This document shows, piece after piece, positions 21,237 to 30,467 of a stretch of DNA of 64,000 bases (position 1 is its first letter; the number at the start of each line of letters is the position of its first letter). Origin of the DNA: Mesorhizobium sp. PAMC28654 (GTDB lineage: Bacteria; Pseudomonadota; Alphaproteobacteria; Rhizobiales; Rhizobiaceae); assembly GCF_020616515.1 (NCBI RefSeq), contig NZ_CP085135.1:2790001-2854000 (forward strand). The letters run 5' to 3'. The position numbers and the translations under genes were made by a program. Below the pieces are notes generated by a model. That model ran no database searches. It was not told the DNA's origin and saw nothing but the letters and a program-made list of their open reading frames with translations.

Positions 21237-22505
21237 TCATGAACCGCTGGCGCCCGAGCTCGGGGATGGATCCTTCAGCCGCATCCGGTCATCGATATGA
21301 CGGAGCGCCTGTATCACCTTTCTTGTGATCTCGTTGTAATCTTTCAACGAGCTAGAGCTTCCGGTCATGATGGATGTCAGCGCCAAAGGCAGGTCGCTCT
21401 TGAGGGTCTCCTTGCGCGTCTGCTTCTTTTTCCTTCGCCAGGCCTCATCCCACGCTTCCAGGCCGACGACACCCGCGTTCAGAAACCGCTGCAGCCGCGT
21501 CTTCCGGAGCAGTTCCAGCAGCATTCCCCTTTTCTCTTCCCGCTGGTAGGCAACGTCCGGGAAGGTCGGGAGAGCGAACTTAAAGTATCGGCCGTGGAAG
21601 CGCTGGAACTTGAAGCCTGCAAGATCCTCGATCGAGCGGATGCCCATCTCGTTGAGTTCGCCCTGGTCCACGGTGACCTCGATCCGCACCCTCCTCTCCT
21701 CTTCCGGCAGAACTTCCCTGGCGCCAGTGGCGATGTTCTGTTTGTCGAGCAGCTTGATCATCGTTCGCCACGCACATTGCGATCCTCTGGCGCCGGCGTA
21801 GTAGGTGGAGTCGATCGTCGCCGGTTTGTCCTTCGTTGGATCGAGCAGGAAAGCGTCGCTGCGGTCGGGATGCCTCGGATCATAGCCGAGCACGTAGCGG
21901 GTGGCGTCGTCGCCTTTGTCCCAGGTGAACCTCGGGCGGTCGGCCGGCTCGTCAATGACATCCCGGCTGGGTAGGTGGCTGCGCACCAGCACACCGAACA
22001 TCAGCGCAAGCGCCTCGTCGGACGGTTTGCGCGGCGTGAAATCGACACTGACTTCGAGGCCAACGATCGCGCCCGGCTCGCACAGGTTCCATTTCGCCCT
22101 GACTACTTCTTCCGCAAGCAGCAGGTCCTTGGTGGTCGGTTCCTGGACGCGCACACGGAAATCCCGGTATTTTCCGTCATCGTCGAGCGCCTTTTTCTCG
22201 ACGTAGACCCTCTCCCCGATCGCTCTGTCAATGTAGTGTTTAATCCATCTCCACTGGGTATGCTTCACCGTCTGGAAGCGGATATCGGCCCAGTCGATGA
22301 CCGCTCGGCATGCATAGGCCTTCAGGTCGATCTGCGGTTGCAGGAAAATCCGGTTCTGAAACCGCTTCTGCTTCTTCTCCACCTGCTGCTCTGCATAGGA
22401 GAGACGGTAGACCGCGGACGACTTGACGGCCGGCAGAAGGATGGAATGCGAGATCATGCGCGTAGCTGTATCAAGGGCCAGAGAGGAGGTGGGACCAGCG
22501 CCCAT
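21237..22505 (-). CDS. Unrecognised protein with replication-initiation-factor-like pattern
   Basis: 422 aa, function not established. The order of short motifs is like rolling-circle initiators of the Rep_trans type: a beta-strand GLEVSVDFTPRK (about 143), then STYYAGARGSQCAWRTMIKL and DKQ near 230-250, then EERRVRIEVTVDQGEL near 270, matching the family pattern of a Y-x-G-x-R-x-S strand, an I-Y-x-K-like strand and an R-x-E strand. No clear catalytic Tyr motif could be fixed. If correct, it would allow the excised island to replicate. The C-terminal tail is Lys/Arg-rich, then Ser-rich. Confidence 0.45.
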   Translation of the reverse strand: MGAGPTSSLALDTATRMISHSILLPAVKSSAVYRLSYAEQQVEKKQKRFQNRIFLQPQIDLKAYACRAVIDWADIRFQTVKHTQWRWIKHYIDRAIGERVYVEKKALDDDGKYRDFRVRVQEPTTKDLLLAEEVVRAKWNLCEPGAIVGLEVSVDFTPRKPSDEALALMFGVLVRSHLPSRDVIDEPADRPRFTWDKGDDATRYVLGYDPRHPDRSDAFLLDPTKDKPATIDSTYYAGARGSQCAWRTMIKLLDKQNIATGAREVLPEEERRVRIEVTVDQGELNEMGIRSIEDLAGFKFQRFHGRYFKFALPTFPDVAYQREEKRGMLLELLRKTRLQRFLNAGVVGLEAWDEAWRRKKKQTRKETLKSDLPLALTSIMTGSSSSLKDYNEITRKVIQALRHIDDRMRLKDPSPSSGASGS

Positions 22506-22711
22506 AGCCGCTATCGGCTCTGGTTCATAGAGCTTATCTCACAGATGCGTTCCGGTAGGCCCGCACCCGCCGGTGCCGTCGGATAGAAGTGTGCCATACG
22601 CACGCCGATGAGGCTCGCTTCCCTCGGCGGCGGCAACCCGAGTCGCGTCATTGGGCGGCCATGTCAACGATGCCTCATGTATAACTGGTCGCCGATCCCT
22701 CCGGCCTCAGT

Positions 22712-25700
22712 TCACGCCGACGCACTCTCGCTAATCTCTCGGATGCGGGCGATAAGGGCGGCCACCCGGCCTTCATCGAACACCTGTTCCGGTCCGGTCG
22801 GAGCGATGTCGGTAAACGGCGCCTCGTAGAGCAGTGCGGGATCCATCGAGCCGGCTTCGGTCATGTGCTCGATGACCAGGCCGATGAACTCGATCTGCTG
22901 ATGTGTGGCGGCACCATGCGATAGGAATTCGCCGAAGGCCTCGCTTACCGCTGAACGGTCGAGCCCAACCAACGAGCGCACGAAGCGACCGAAGCCGCGG
23001 CTGGCCTCCCTGGCGCGCTCGATATCCTGCGGACCGGCAATCCCTGCCTCCAGCAGCAGACGTTCCAGTTCCGTCAGATCGTATGCGGTCAGCGGCTTAC
23101 CCTGATGTAGCTTGTCGAGAACCTGATTGCCGGAAAGACCACGCAGGAAATGCCGTGCTTTCGCCTTGAAGCGTGCGAAATCGGCCCCGCCAACCTGCGG
23201 TAGGTCGATCTCCTCACCAGTCCCAATCTCGTCGGCGAAGTTGGAATAGACGATCGCCCTGCGGCTCTTTTCGATGTGCTGGATAAGATTGCGCAGGCGC
23301 AGCCGGACCAGTTCCAGCAGAGGAACGCTCACGCCTTCCCACCACTCCGAGGTCTGGATCTCCTCGATGAGAGCGGCCTGCGCTGCGATGCCCGGAATGG
23401 CAGTCTGGTCCTCGAGCGCGGACGCGATTTCGAGGAGCTGCTTCTTTAGCGTGTCGAATCGCTTCGATCCTTTCAGCAGCGCAAGCTCCAGCTGAAACAT
23501 CAGCAGGTCGAAGCGTTTCGCCTCTTCAGTGCCGAGTTCACGCGACGACGGAAGCGGCGCAATGTCGCTCACCAGTTCGTCGCGCGCCTCGTCGTCGATG
23601 TCATTCCAAGCCGGGTCGGCCTGGTATTTCTCGACCGTGCGACGCTTCTGGCGCACGATGAAGTTCTCGAGGTTCAGGCCGGCGACAGTCTCGCGCAGAA
23701 AGCCTAGCGCGCTGATGCGCACCTCTTCCAAGCTCGGCGGATCCACGCGATTGCCAGGCGCCCCGTAAGTTTGCTGCTCGGGCGCGGCAAAGCCGCCGGC
23801 CTTGCCATCCTTCTCATCCAATGCACGCACAAGATCGAGCCGGGCAGCGAACAGGCGGGCCGAAAGGGACTTGGCAGCGCTGGCTTCCTTGATCTCGGGA
23901 TTGGCGCCGAAGAATTCGAGGTTCTGGCAATAGTCGAAGACGCGGAAGCACTCCTTGTCCTGACCGGGACCAAACAGGTCGGGGCAGAGCCGCGTGCCTC
24001 GCCCCATCATCTGCCAGAATTTCGTCTTCGATCGAATCTGCTTGAAGAAGACCAGGTTCACCACTTCCGGCACGTCGATGCCTGTATCCAGCATGTCAAC
24101 CGAGATGGCAATGTGCGGAGCCTTGTCCTTCTTCGAGAAGTCGTCGATCAGCGTTTGCGCATAGGCGCCGCTCTCATAGGTGACGACGCGGGCGAAATGT
24201 CCAGCAAGACGGATAGGCCGCGTTAAAGCGAGCTTCGATATAAACAGCATGCGCCTGGTTCTTGGCGAAGATGATGGTTTTGCCGGGCCGATCGCCGCCC
24301 TCGACCTTCAACCCGTTCTGCATCAAGTGCGCGATAACCTGGTCGACAGTGTCCTGGTTGAAAAGACGTTTGTTCACCTCGGCCGCCTCGACCGTATCGG
24401 GGATCTCGTCCTCGCCCCATTCCAGCATGTCCCACTGGTCCTTCTCCTCTTCGGAGAGATCGTCGTAGCGCAAGCCGGAGCGCACGATCTTCAGCGGCAC
24501 GGAAATCGCCACTGGCGGCACGAGATGGCCGTCAGTGACGGCTTCCTCGAGGCTATAGGCGTCGGTTGGCACTCCGTCTTCCAGGTCGAACAGCGAATAG
24601 GTGTTCTTGTCGATCTCATCCTTGGGCGTTGCGGTCAGGCCGACGAGGAAGCTATCGAAATACTCGAATATAGCGCGATAGCGTTGGTAGACCGAGCGGT
24701 GCGCCTCATCGATCACGATGAGGTCGAAGTGTCCGGGGCCGAACTTCGCCTTGCCCTCCCGCCTGCCATCGATGAGGTTCATCATGGTCGGATAGGTGGA
24801 AAGGAACACGCGGCCTTCGCTGGTGCGCTCGGTGACGAGATTGACCGGCGCGGAATCCGGCAGCTGCGCCTTGAAGGCGCCAGCCGCCTGGTTGACCAGC
24901 GCGACACGATCGGCAAGGAACAGCACGCGCTTTGCCCAGCCGGCGCGCATCAGAAGATCGACGAGGGCGATGACCGTGCGCGTCTTGCCTGAGCCGGTCG
25001 CCATCACCAGCAGCGCCTTACGCTCGCCCTCGTCCTCGAATGCCTTGGCGATGGCGCGGATGGCGCGCTGCTGGTAGGGGCGTTTGTCGCCGGCGATCTT
25101 CGTATTGAGCTTTGTCTCCGCGAGCTTCCTGCGGCTCGTGCGGCGCTGGATCAGCAGTTCCAGTTCGTCGCGCTTGTAGAAGCCGCCGATCTGGCGCGGA
25201 GGATACCGCACATCGTCCCAGATCCAGTGCTCGTAACCGTTCGAGTAGAAAATCACCGGTCGTTGGCCGTAACGCGCCTCCAGCCGGTCGGCATAGAGTT
25301 TAGCCTGCTGCTGGCCCTGGCGGGCATCCTTGCGCGTGCGCTTGGCCTCGACCAGGCCCAACGGCTTGCCGTCGGCGCCCCACAGCACATAGTCGACGAA
25401 GCCTACACCCTGTTCGTTCGGCATGCCCTCGACGCGGAACTCGATGTCTTCCGGCCTGTCCAGTGCCCAACCTGCCTCACGCAGCAGCAGATCGATGTAG
25501 CGGTCGCGGGTTTCCGCCTCGTTGTAGTCGTGTGTAGACGGCGTCGCCTCTGCGGCATGCCGGGCGGCTGCCACTTCGGCACGCAGGCGCTGCAATTCGG
25601 CGTCGAGGTTCTGCCGGTCGGAGAGCAGCTTGGTCAACTCGCCGTTCTTGGCGTCGAGTTCGGCTTGCTGCGCCTTCAGATGCGCGAAGGCCTTCCTCAG

Positions 25701-26138
25701 CGTCTCGTCACGGCGCGCCAACACCGAGGCGTCGAAGGCAAGACCCTCGGGCGGCTTAGTCTTGCGCGCATAAGTGCGCGCCAGCCAGAAACAGACGTGG
25801 AACAATTCCTTGACCGCGCCAGCAGCATCGCCTGGCCGGATGGTCTTTTCCTCGTGCACGGCGCGATTGCGCAGAGTGTTGATGAACTTTGCCTTGGCGA
25901 ATACGGCCTCGCCCGCTGCGCCGCGAAAACTCGGCTCGTGGAGCAGTGCTGAGATGTTATCCTGATAGGGCAGCTTCAGGCCAGGGTCGGCGCGGAACGC
26001 CCATTTGACGGCGAGCTCAACTGTCTTGCCGGCGAAGAACGCCGCCGCCGTCGGCGACACGCCCGCCTGCCGCTCAGCCTCCACCGCCGCCTCGTGGACG
26101 GTTGGAAACTCAGCGGCGAGGAAGGCGAAGTTGGACAT
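22712..26138 (-). pseudogene. hsdR: Type I restriction endonuclease subunit HsdR, frameshifted
   Basis: Restriction and translocation subunit. Start ATG 26138 shares one base with the stop of the preceding gene. The N-terminal frame (to 24174) carries a DUF4145-type region (about 1-140), a coiled coil, the nuclease domain (GLVEAKRTRKD, GFVDYVLWG) and helicase motif I MATGSGKTRT, II VIDEAHRSVY, III LTATPKDE. Near 24205 the frame breaks after FNAAYP; the second frame resumes with LAGHFARVVTYESGAY and motif VI-like SVDMLDTGIDVPEV, and continues to 22712 with the C-terminal assembly domain. Total length is one nucleotide over a multiple of three, so a 1-nt insertion (or 2-nt loss) explains it. 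Without correction the product loses the second helicase lobe, and restriction should be lost. Confidence 0.88.
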
Positions 26139-26671
26139 CAAGTCAATTCCTTGAGCCCGGGAAAATCTTTTGCGAACGCACGTCGGATCGGGAGCCACTC
26201 AGTGTCATCAACGTCATGCTTCCATTTCACGGTATTCATGACCGCGTAGCCGGCGACACGAAGATCTTGCTCGAGCCGCTTTTCCATTGCGCCCACAATA
26301 TTCCGAAAAGGAGTGTGCAACTCCATAAGAGATATGCGCGTAATCTTGTCAGCATGATCGAAGTCTTCCGGTTTCACAACCTCGGGGTGGATGGGGCCGT
26401 GAGCGACGAGCTCGAAGGAACGACAGGTCTCCGGTTCGACACTATGGCTGACAAGATGGCGACGTAGCGCGTTCTGGTTCTTCATTGAACCAAGATGCTG
26501 CCCCATTCGGATGTAGGGAGGCGATGCGTTCGGGCTGGAGTTATCTCCGGTCCGCCCGACATAGAGAAGCTCGCGATTATCGGCGGTAGCTACTCTCCAA
26601 ACATAAAGCCAGAAACCGCGCCGCAGCATCTGGCCCGGTAGCGTAAGACGGAAAGTGCCGATGTCGGTCAT
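26138..26671 (-). CDS. GIY-YIG-like protein embedded in the type I RM operon
   Basis: 177 aa. The N-terminal pattern FWLYVWRVATADNRELLYVGRTGD, with Arg-Met-Gly-Gln-His downstream, resembles the GIY-YIG nuclease fold (YVW ... YVG strands, then Arg and His on helix 1). A candidate metal-binding Glu is not certain. The C-terminal half is not recognised. It lies 15 nt after the DUF3883 gene and its stop TGA overlaps the hsdR start (TGATG), so it is cotranslated with the restriction subunit. It may be an additional nuclease effector or modulator. Confidence 0.6.
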   Translation of the reverse strand: MTDIGTFRLTLPGQMLRRGFWLYVWRVATADNRELLYVGRTGDNSSPNASPPYIRMGQHLGSMKNQNALRRHLVSHSVEPETCRSFELVAHGPIHPEVVKPEDFDHADKITRISLMELHTPFRNIVGAMEKRLEQDLRVAGYAVMNTVKWKHDVDDTEWLPIRRAFAKDFPGLKELT

Positions 26672-26686
26672 CAGTTGTTTGTCCCC

Positions 26687-27520
26687 TCAGAACTGCGCTC
26701 GCCAGGTCGCGGCCTTCAGCAGCACGGACTTGTCCAACGGTGGCGAGAGTTCGAAGGCGCGCGGTTGGCGCGCTAAGTCGAACAGCCGCACCAACCGGAA
26801 GGCATCCGGTCGCTCCTCCGAGAAGGATCGTTCATTCTCCGAAAGCAGGAATGGGGTCTGCTTGTGACCGGTGGTCGTCTTCACCTCGATCAGTCGCTCG
26901 CGTCCGGCCGGATCGAACGAGCGGATGTCATAGCCGGCGCCATCGCCATCCTCCACCGATACCCAGCGCACCTTGCGGGCAAGATCGTCGCGCCCAGCCC
27001 CGCGCAAGCCGGATTGCTCGGCAAGGAAGATGCGCTCCTCACCACTCTTGCCCAATTGTCGGTTGCGGGCGTCCCGCAGTGCCGGATCAAACTTCCGCAC
27101 GATCCGCTCCAGCGCGGCCGGCACCGCCTCGAAAGCCGCGACAGGCGGTGCTTCGAAGAAGAGTGTGTGGGGTTCTTGCAAGCCGGGTGCTGACGCCGAC
27201 GAGACCGGGTTCTCGAAGAGCGCCGGATTACGAGCGATATGGCGTTCGACGCCGTCGACCAGCGCGTGCTGGAAGTTCGCCATTGGCTTGTAGCCGGCAA
27301 TCCACTGCATGCCGAGCCGATAGAGCACCGCGCTGATGTTCTGGTGCTTGAATTCGATCGAGCCACGGCTGCGCCCGGTGAGTTCCTGCAACGCCGCGTT
27401 GCGCTGCGCCTTGACGAACGGGTGGCCCGCCAATTCCAACGATCGCATGTCGAAATAGTCGGCGACGATCAGGTCGATTTCGCGGTCGTTCCAGTCACTG
27501 CCATCGATCGCATCGGACAT
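26687..27520 (-). CDS. DUF3883 (NOV_C-type) protein in the type I RM operon
   Basis: About 277 aa. The C-terminal domain has the restriction-like pattern AGYDIRSFD followed about 15 residues later by LIEVKTTTG, that is Asp and Glu-x-Lys of a PD-(D/E)xK-like fold as in DUF3883. The N-terminal half (VADYFDMRSLELAGHPFVK, GRSRGSIEFKHQNISAVL) is a region often found in such proteins. ATG 27520 or GTG 27526 (GTGA overlap with hsdS) is the start. Placed between hsdS and hsdR, it is probably a second nuclease-like component or a targeting factor. Confidence 0.75.
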   Translation of the reverse strand: MSDAIDGSDWNDREIDLIVADYFDMRSLELAGHPFVKAQRNAALQELTGRSRGSIEFKHQNISAVLYRLGMQWIAGYKPMANFQHALVDGVERHIARNPALFENPVSSASAPGLQEPHTLFFEAPPVAAFEAVPAALERIVRKFDPALRDARNRQLGKSGEERIFLAEQSGLRGAGRDDLARKVRWVSVEDGDGAGYDIRSFDPAGRERLIEVKTTTGHKQTPFLLSENERSFSEERPDAFRLVRLFDLARQPRAFELSPPLDKSVLLKAATWRAQF

Positions 27521-27522
27521 GG

Positions 27523-28713
27523 TCACAGCTGGCCTGAAAAGGCGCGAGATTGGAAGGACGAGAAGAGCCGTTCTGCACTGGTGAACGCGCGCAAGGCAGC
27601 AGTTTGAGCTGCATGGTTCTTCCTCGCCGCTGTGGCAAACCGCTTCTGCCGCTCAAGCGACAGGACCACTATCGGCAAATCTCTCAACTTTGACTTGGAC
27701 ACGTTGGGCATTGAGCCGGCCGCGCCGCCGGACATCTCCGAAATCTTGTGACGCAATGTGGGAAGTGAAATTTGCGTTTGAAGGAAAATAGGATCAAGAG
27801 CGCTTTCGTCGGGCACAAGCCGGAAAATCAGATCTGACATGTGCAGTCGAGGCCTTGTTTCCCAAACATATACACTAGCCCCCACCAAGTTCTTTGTGTT
27901 TTTCCGGCATAGAAGAACATCGCCCTTTTTGACCTCAATCCCGTGCTTGGACGCAACTCCGCTGGGCAATGCCTTGTTCTCGGATGGGCGATATCCGCCG
28001 GCGGTCACTGCGCTTAGTTTAAGAACACCATCTTCATGCTCGGACGCGGGTCGTTCATCGCAAGACGGGCTCCACCCGCTGTCTATTTTCACAACCAGGT
28101 CGCCTAAGTTTCTGAGAAGTCGATCATCGGCTTGCGCTAGATCCCCAAACATCTCCAGGAAGATCGACTGGGTGAGGCCGTCGAGGAGTTCGATGGCGTG
28201 CTTGCGCTTGCGGCGCAGCCCATCCGCCTTGTCCAGGATCGCTGCAATACGCTGCTGCTCGGGAAGCGGTGGGAGGGGGATGAGAGAGTTCTTCACAATC
28301 CGATCGCTTACGGCGGGGTAGCTTGCGCCAGTCGCCTCGCGAATCATCGATCCGACGAACTGCGGTGATCGAACCCAGTGCATGAGATAGTTGCTTAGAA
28401 GCTTGTCGGGGTTCGGTCTTAACACGCAGAAACCTGTTGACGCCGTGGCTCCATCATACTCCTCGGAGACAGGTGCAACTCCGTTCAGATTTGGTCTCAC
28501 CGTGGATACCAGAATATCACCGAAGGCAACGATCTGCCTGGCTCGGCTCGGTGCATCTCTGCCCTTGATCACGGATGCATTCGCAATCGATTTGATGCCT
28601 TGATCAACCGCGCTGAGGTCGATGTAGCGAAATAGCTTTTCTGGATTCTGGACAGGGTTCCACGTGCTGACGCTCGTCGTCAATTCGCCGATAGGCACGC
28701 TGCGAACATTCAC
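27523..28713 (-). CDS. hsdS: Type I restriction-modification specificity subunit HsdS
   Basis: 396 aa; determines the bipartite DNA target for HsdM and HsdR. Two target-recognition domains are visible: the first from residue 1 to about 150, ended by the conserved IPLPPLPEQQRIAAILDKAD, and the second from about 205 to 345. Helical spacers follow each (ADGLRRKRKHAIELLDGL; RFATAARKNHAAQTAAL). The GTG start overlaps the hsdM stop (GTGA). It appears complete. Confidence 0.93.
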   Translation of the reverse strand: MNVRSVPIGELTTSVSTWNPVQNPEKLFRYIDLSAVDQGIKSIANASVIKGRDAPSRARQIVAFGDILVSTVRPNLNGVAPVSEEYDGATASTGFCVLRPNPDKLLSNYLMHWVRSPQFVGSMIREATGASYPAVSDRIVKNSLIPLPPLPEQQRIAAILDKADGLRRKRKHAIELLDGLTQSIFLEMFGDLAQADDRLLRNLGDLVVKIDSGWSPSCDERPASEHEDGVLKLSAVTAGGYRPSENKALPSGVASKHGIEVKKGDVLLCRKNTKNLVGASVYVWETRPRLHMSDLIFRLVPDESALDPIFLQTQISLPTLRHKISEMSGGAAGSMPNVSKSKLRDLPIVVLSLERQKRFATAARKNHAAQTAALRAFTSAERLFSSFQSRAFSGQL

Positions 28714-30284
28714 AGCATCGCCTCCAGGTCATCTAGGCCTCCAGCGATCTCCTTCTCCAGTGCCTTCAGTTCGGCAATGATTTCCTTCGGCGGGCGGTGT
28801 TCCTGCGCCTCATGCACCATTTGCCTGTAGCGGTTGATGGAAAGATCATAGCCGGCGGCGACTATCTCGGCCTTGGGCACGCAAAAACTCTGCGCGGTGC
28901 GCGGACGCTCGCGCCCGGCGCCGTTGCGCTCGGCCCAGCGTCCAGCGATGTCGGGCAGATTGTTCTTTGCCAGTTCCTCCTCGGTCAGCGTCAGGTTGAC
29001 GAAATGGCCGGCTTCGTGGTGCCCCGGCGTCGGCCCGAGTTTTTCGCTCGGCAACAGGGCATTGCGCTTGTCGTCCAGCGAAAAGCCGTCCGCCTGGCAG
29101 TCGTAGAACCAGACATTGTCCGTGCCGCCGGAATTGGTCTTGGTGAACAGCACGATGGCGGTCGAGACGCCGGCATAGGGCCGGAACACGCCGGAAGGCA
29201 GCTTCACGATGCCGTCCAGCCGGTGGTCCTCGACTAGCATGCGACGGATTTCCTTGTGCGAGGTCGAGGAGCCGAACAGCACGCCGTCCGGCACGATCAC
29301 CGCCGCCCGCCCGCCGGGCTTCAGCAACTTCAGGAACAGCGCCATGAACAGAAGCTCGGTCTTCTTGGTCTTAACGATCGAGAGCAGATCCTTGGCAGTC
29401 GTATCGTAGTCGAGCGAGCCGGCGAAGGGCGGATTGGCAAGCACCAGTGAATAGCGATCTTCATCGCCGGCATGCTCCTGGCTGAGCGAGTCCTTGTAGC
29501 GGATGTCGGGATCCTCGACGCCGTGCAGCGTCATGTTCATCGAACCGATGCGCAGCATGGTGTTGTCGAAGTCGAAGCCGTGGAACATTTCCTCGTTGAA
29601 ATGGTCGCGGCTCTCCTGGTCTATGAACAGCTTCGGATGGTTGTCGCGTAGATATTCGCCGGCCGCGACCAGGAAGCCGCAGGTGCCGCATGCCGGATCG
29701 CAGATGATGTCCTTCGGTGTCGGCGCCGTCATCTCCACCATCAGCGCGATGATGTGTCGCGGCGTGCGAAACTGTCCGTTCTGGCCCGCGCTGGCGATCT
29801 TGCCCAGCATGTATTCGTAGAGGTCGCCCTTGGTGTCGCGGTCCTGCATCGGCAGCTTGTCGATGAGGTCGACCACCTTCACCAATAGCGCCGGCGAGGG
29901 AATGGTGAAGCGCGCGCCCTTCATGTGGGTGGCGTGTGCGGTGCCGTCCTCCGCCATGGCGCGCAGGAACGGGAAAACGTGCTCGGCAACCAGCCCGAAC
30001 ATCGTGCCGGCGTCCTTGTTCTTCAGCCTCGACCAGCGCATCTCCGCATAAGCGACGCCGCCGTTCACGCCGATGCCGTCCTTGCCGTCCGGGAAAATGC
30101 GCCGACGCATGGGCTGGCTCGTGCGGGTCGAGCGGTTTTCCTCAAGCTGCTCGGCATCGTCCAACCCGCGCATGAAGAGCAGATAGGTGATCTGCTCGAT
30201 CACCTCGAGCGGATTGGCGATGCCACCCGCCCAGAAGGCGTTCCACACCTGATCGATCTTCGAACGCAATTCACCTGTGATCAT
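28710..30284 (-). CDS. hsdM: Type I restriction-modification DNA methyltransferase HsdM
   Basis: 524-aa N6-adenine methyltransferase. An N-terminal helical HsdM_N domain (about 5-135) precedes the SAM-binding motif [16 protein letters not shown] (about 195-210) and the catalytic NPPF in [12 protein letters not shown] (about 285). It is first in the operon hsdM-hsdS-DUF3883-GIY-hsdR and seems intact. With hsdR frameshifted it would still methylate host DNA. Confidence 0.95.
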   Translation of the reverse strand: MITGELRSKIDQVWNAFWAGGIANPLEVIEQITYLLFMRGLDDAEQLEENRSTRTSQPMRRRIFPDGKDGIGVNGGVAYAEMRWSRLKNKDAGTMFGLVAEHVFPFLRAMAEDGTAHATHMKGARFTIPSPALLVKVVDLIDKLPMQDRDTKGDLYEYMLGKIASAGQNGQFRTPRHIIALMVEMTAPTPKDIICDPACGTCGFLVAAGEYLRDNHPKLFIDQESRDHFNEEMFHGFDFDNTMLRIGSMNMTLHGVEDPDIRYKDSLSQEHAGDEDRYSLVLANPPFAGSLDYDTTAKDLLSIVKTKKTELLFMALFLKLLKPGGRAAVIVPDGVLFGSSTSHKEIRRMLVEDHRLDGIVKLPSGVFRPYAGVSTAIVLFTKTNSGGTDNVWFYDCQADGFSLDDKRNALLPSEKLGPTPGHHEAGHFVNLTLTEEELAKNNLPDIAGRWAERNGAGRERPRTAQSFCVPKAEIVAAGYDLSINRYRQMVHEAQEHRPPKEIIAELKALEKEIAGGLDDLEAML

Positions 30285-30356
30285 TCTTGCAAACTCTTGA
30301 TTCCAACAGCGGCGACAACCTAAGCTAGATGAGAAAAAAAGAAAAAGGGGCTTGGG

Positions 30357-30467
30357 ATGGCTAACGCTTTAATGATTCGCGCGATGCGCGACGGCAACTG
30401 TGCTGTTGCCGGCGCCGGAATATTTTCGGCCCGCAATCCTGAATTTCACGATCAGTCCGATGCTTGA
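30357..30467 (+). CDS. Possible 36-codon upstream ORF of the helicase gene
   Basis: ATG 30357 behind AAAAAGGGG starts a frame of 36 codons whose TGA (30465-30467) overlaps codons 2-3 of the helicase frame beginning at ATG 30460. This would couple translation of the two. Low certainty; the peptide has no recognised features. Confidence 0.3.
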   Translation: MANALMIRAMRDGNCAVAGAGIFSARNPEFHDQSDA

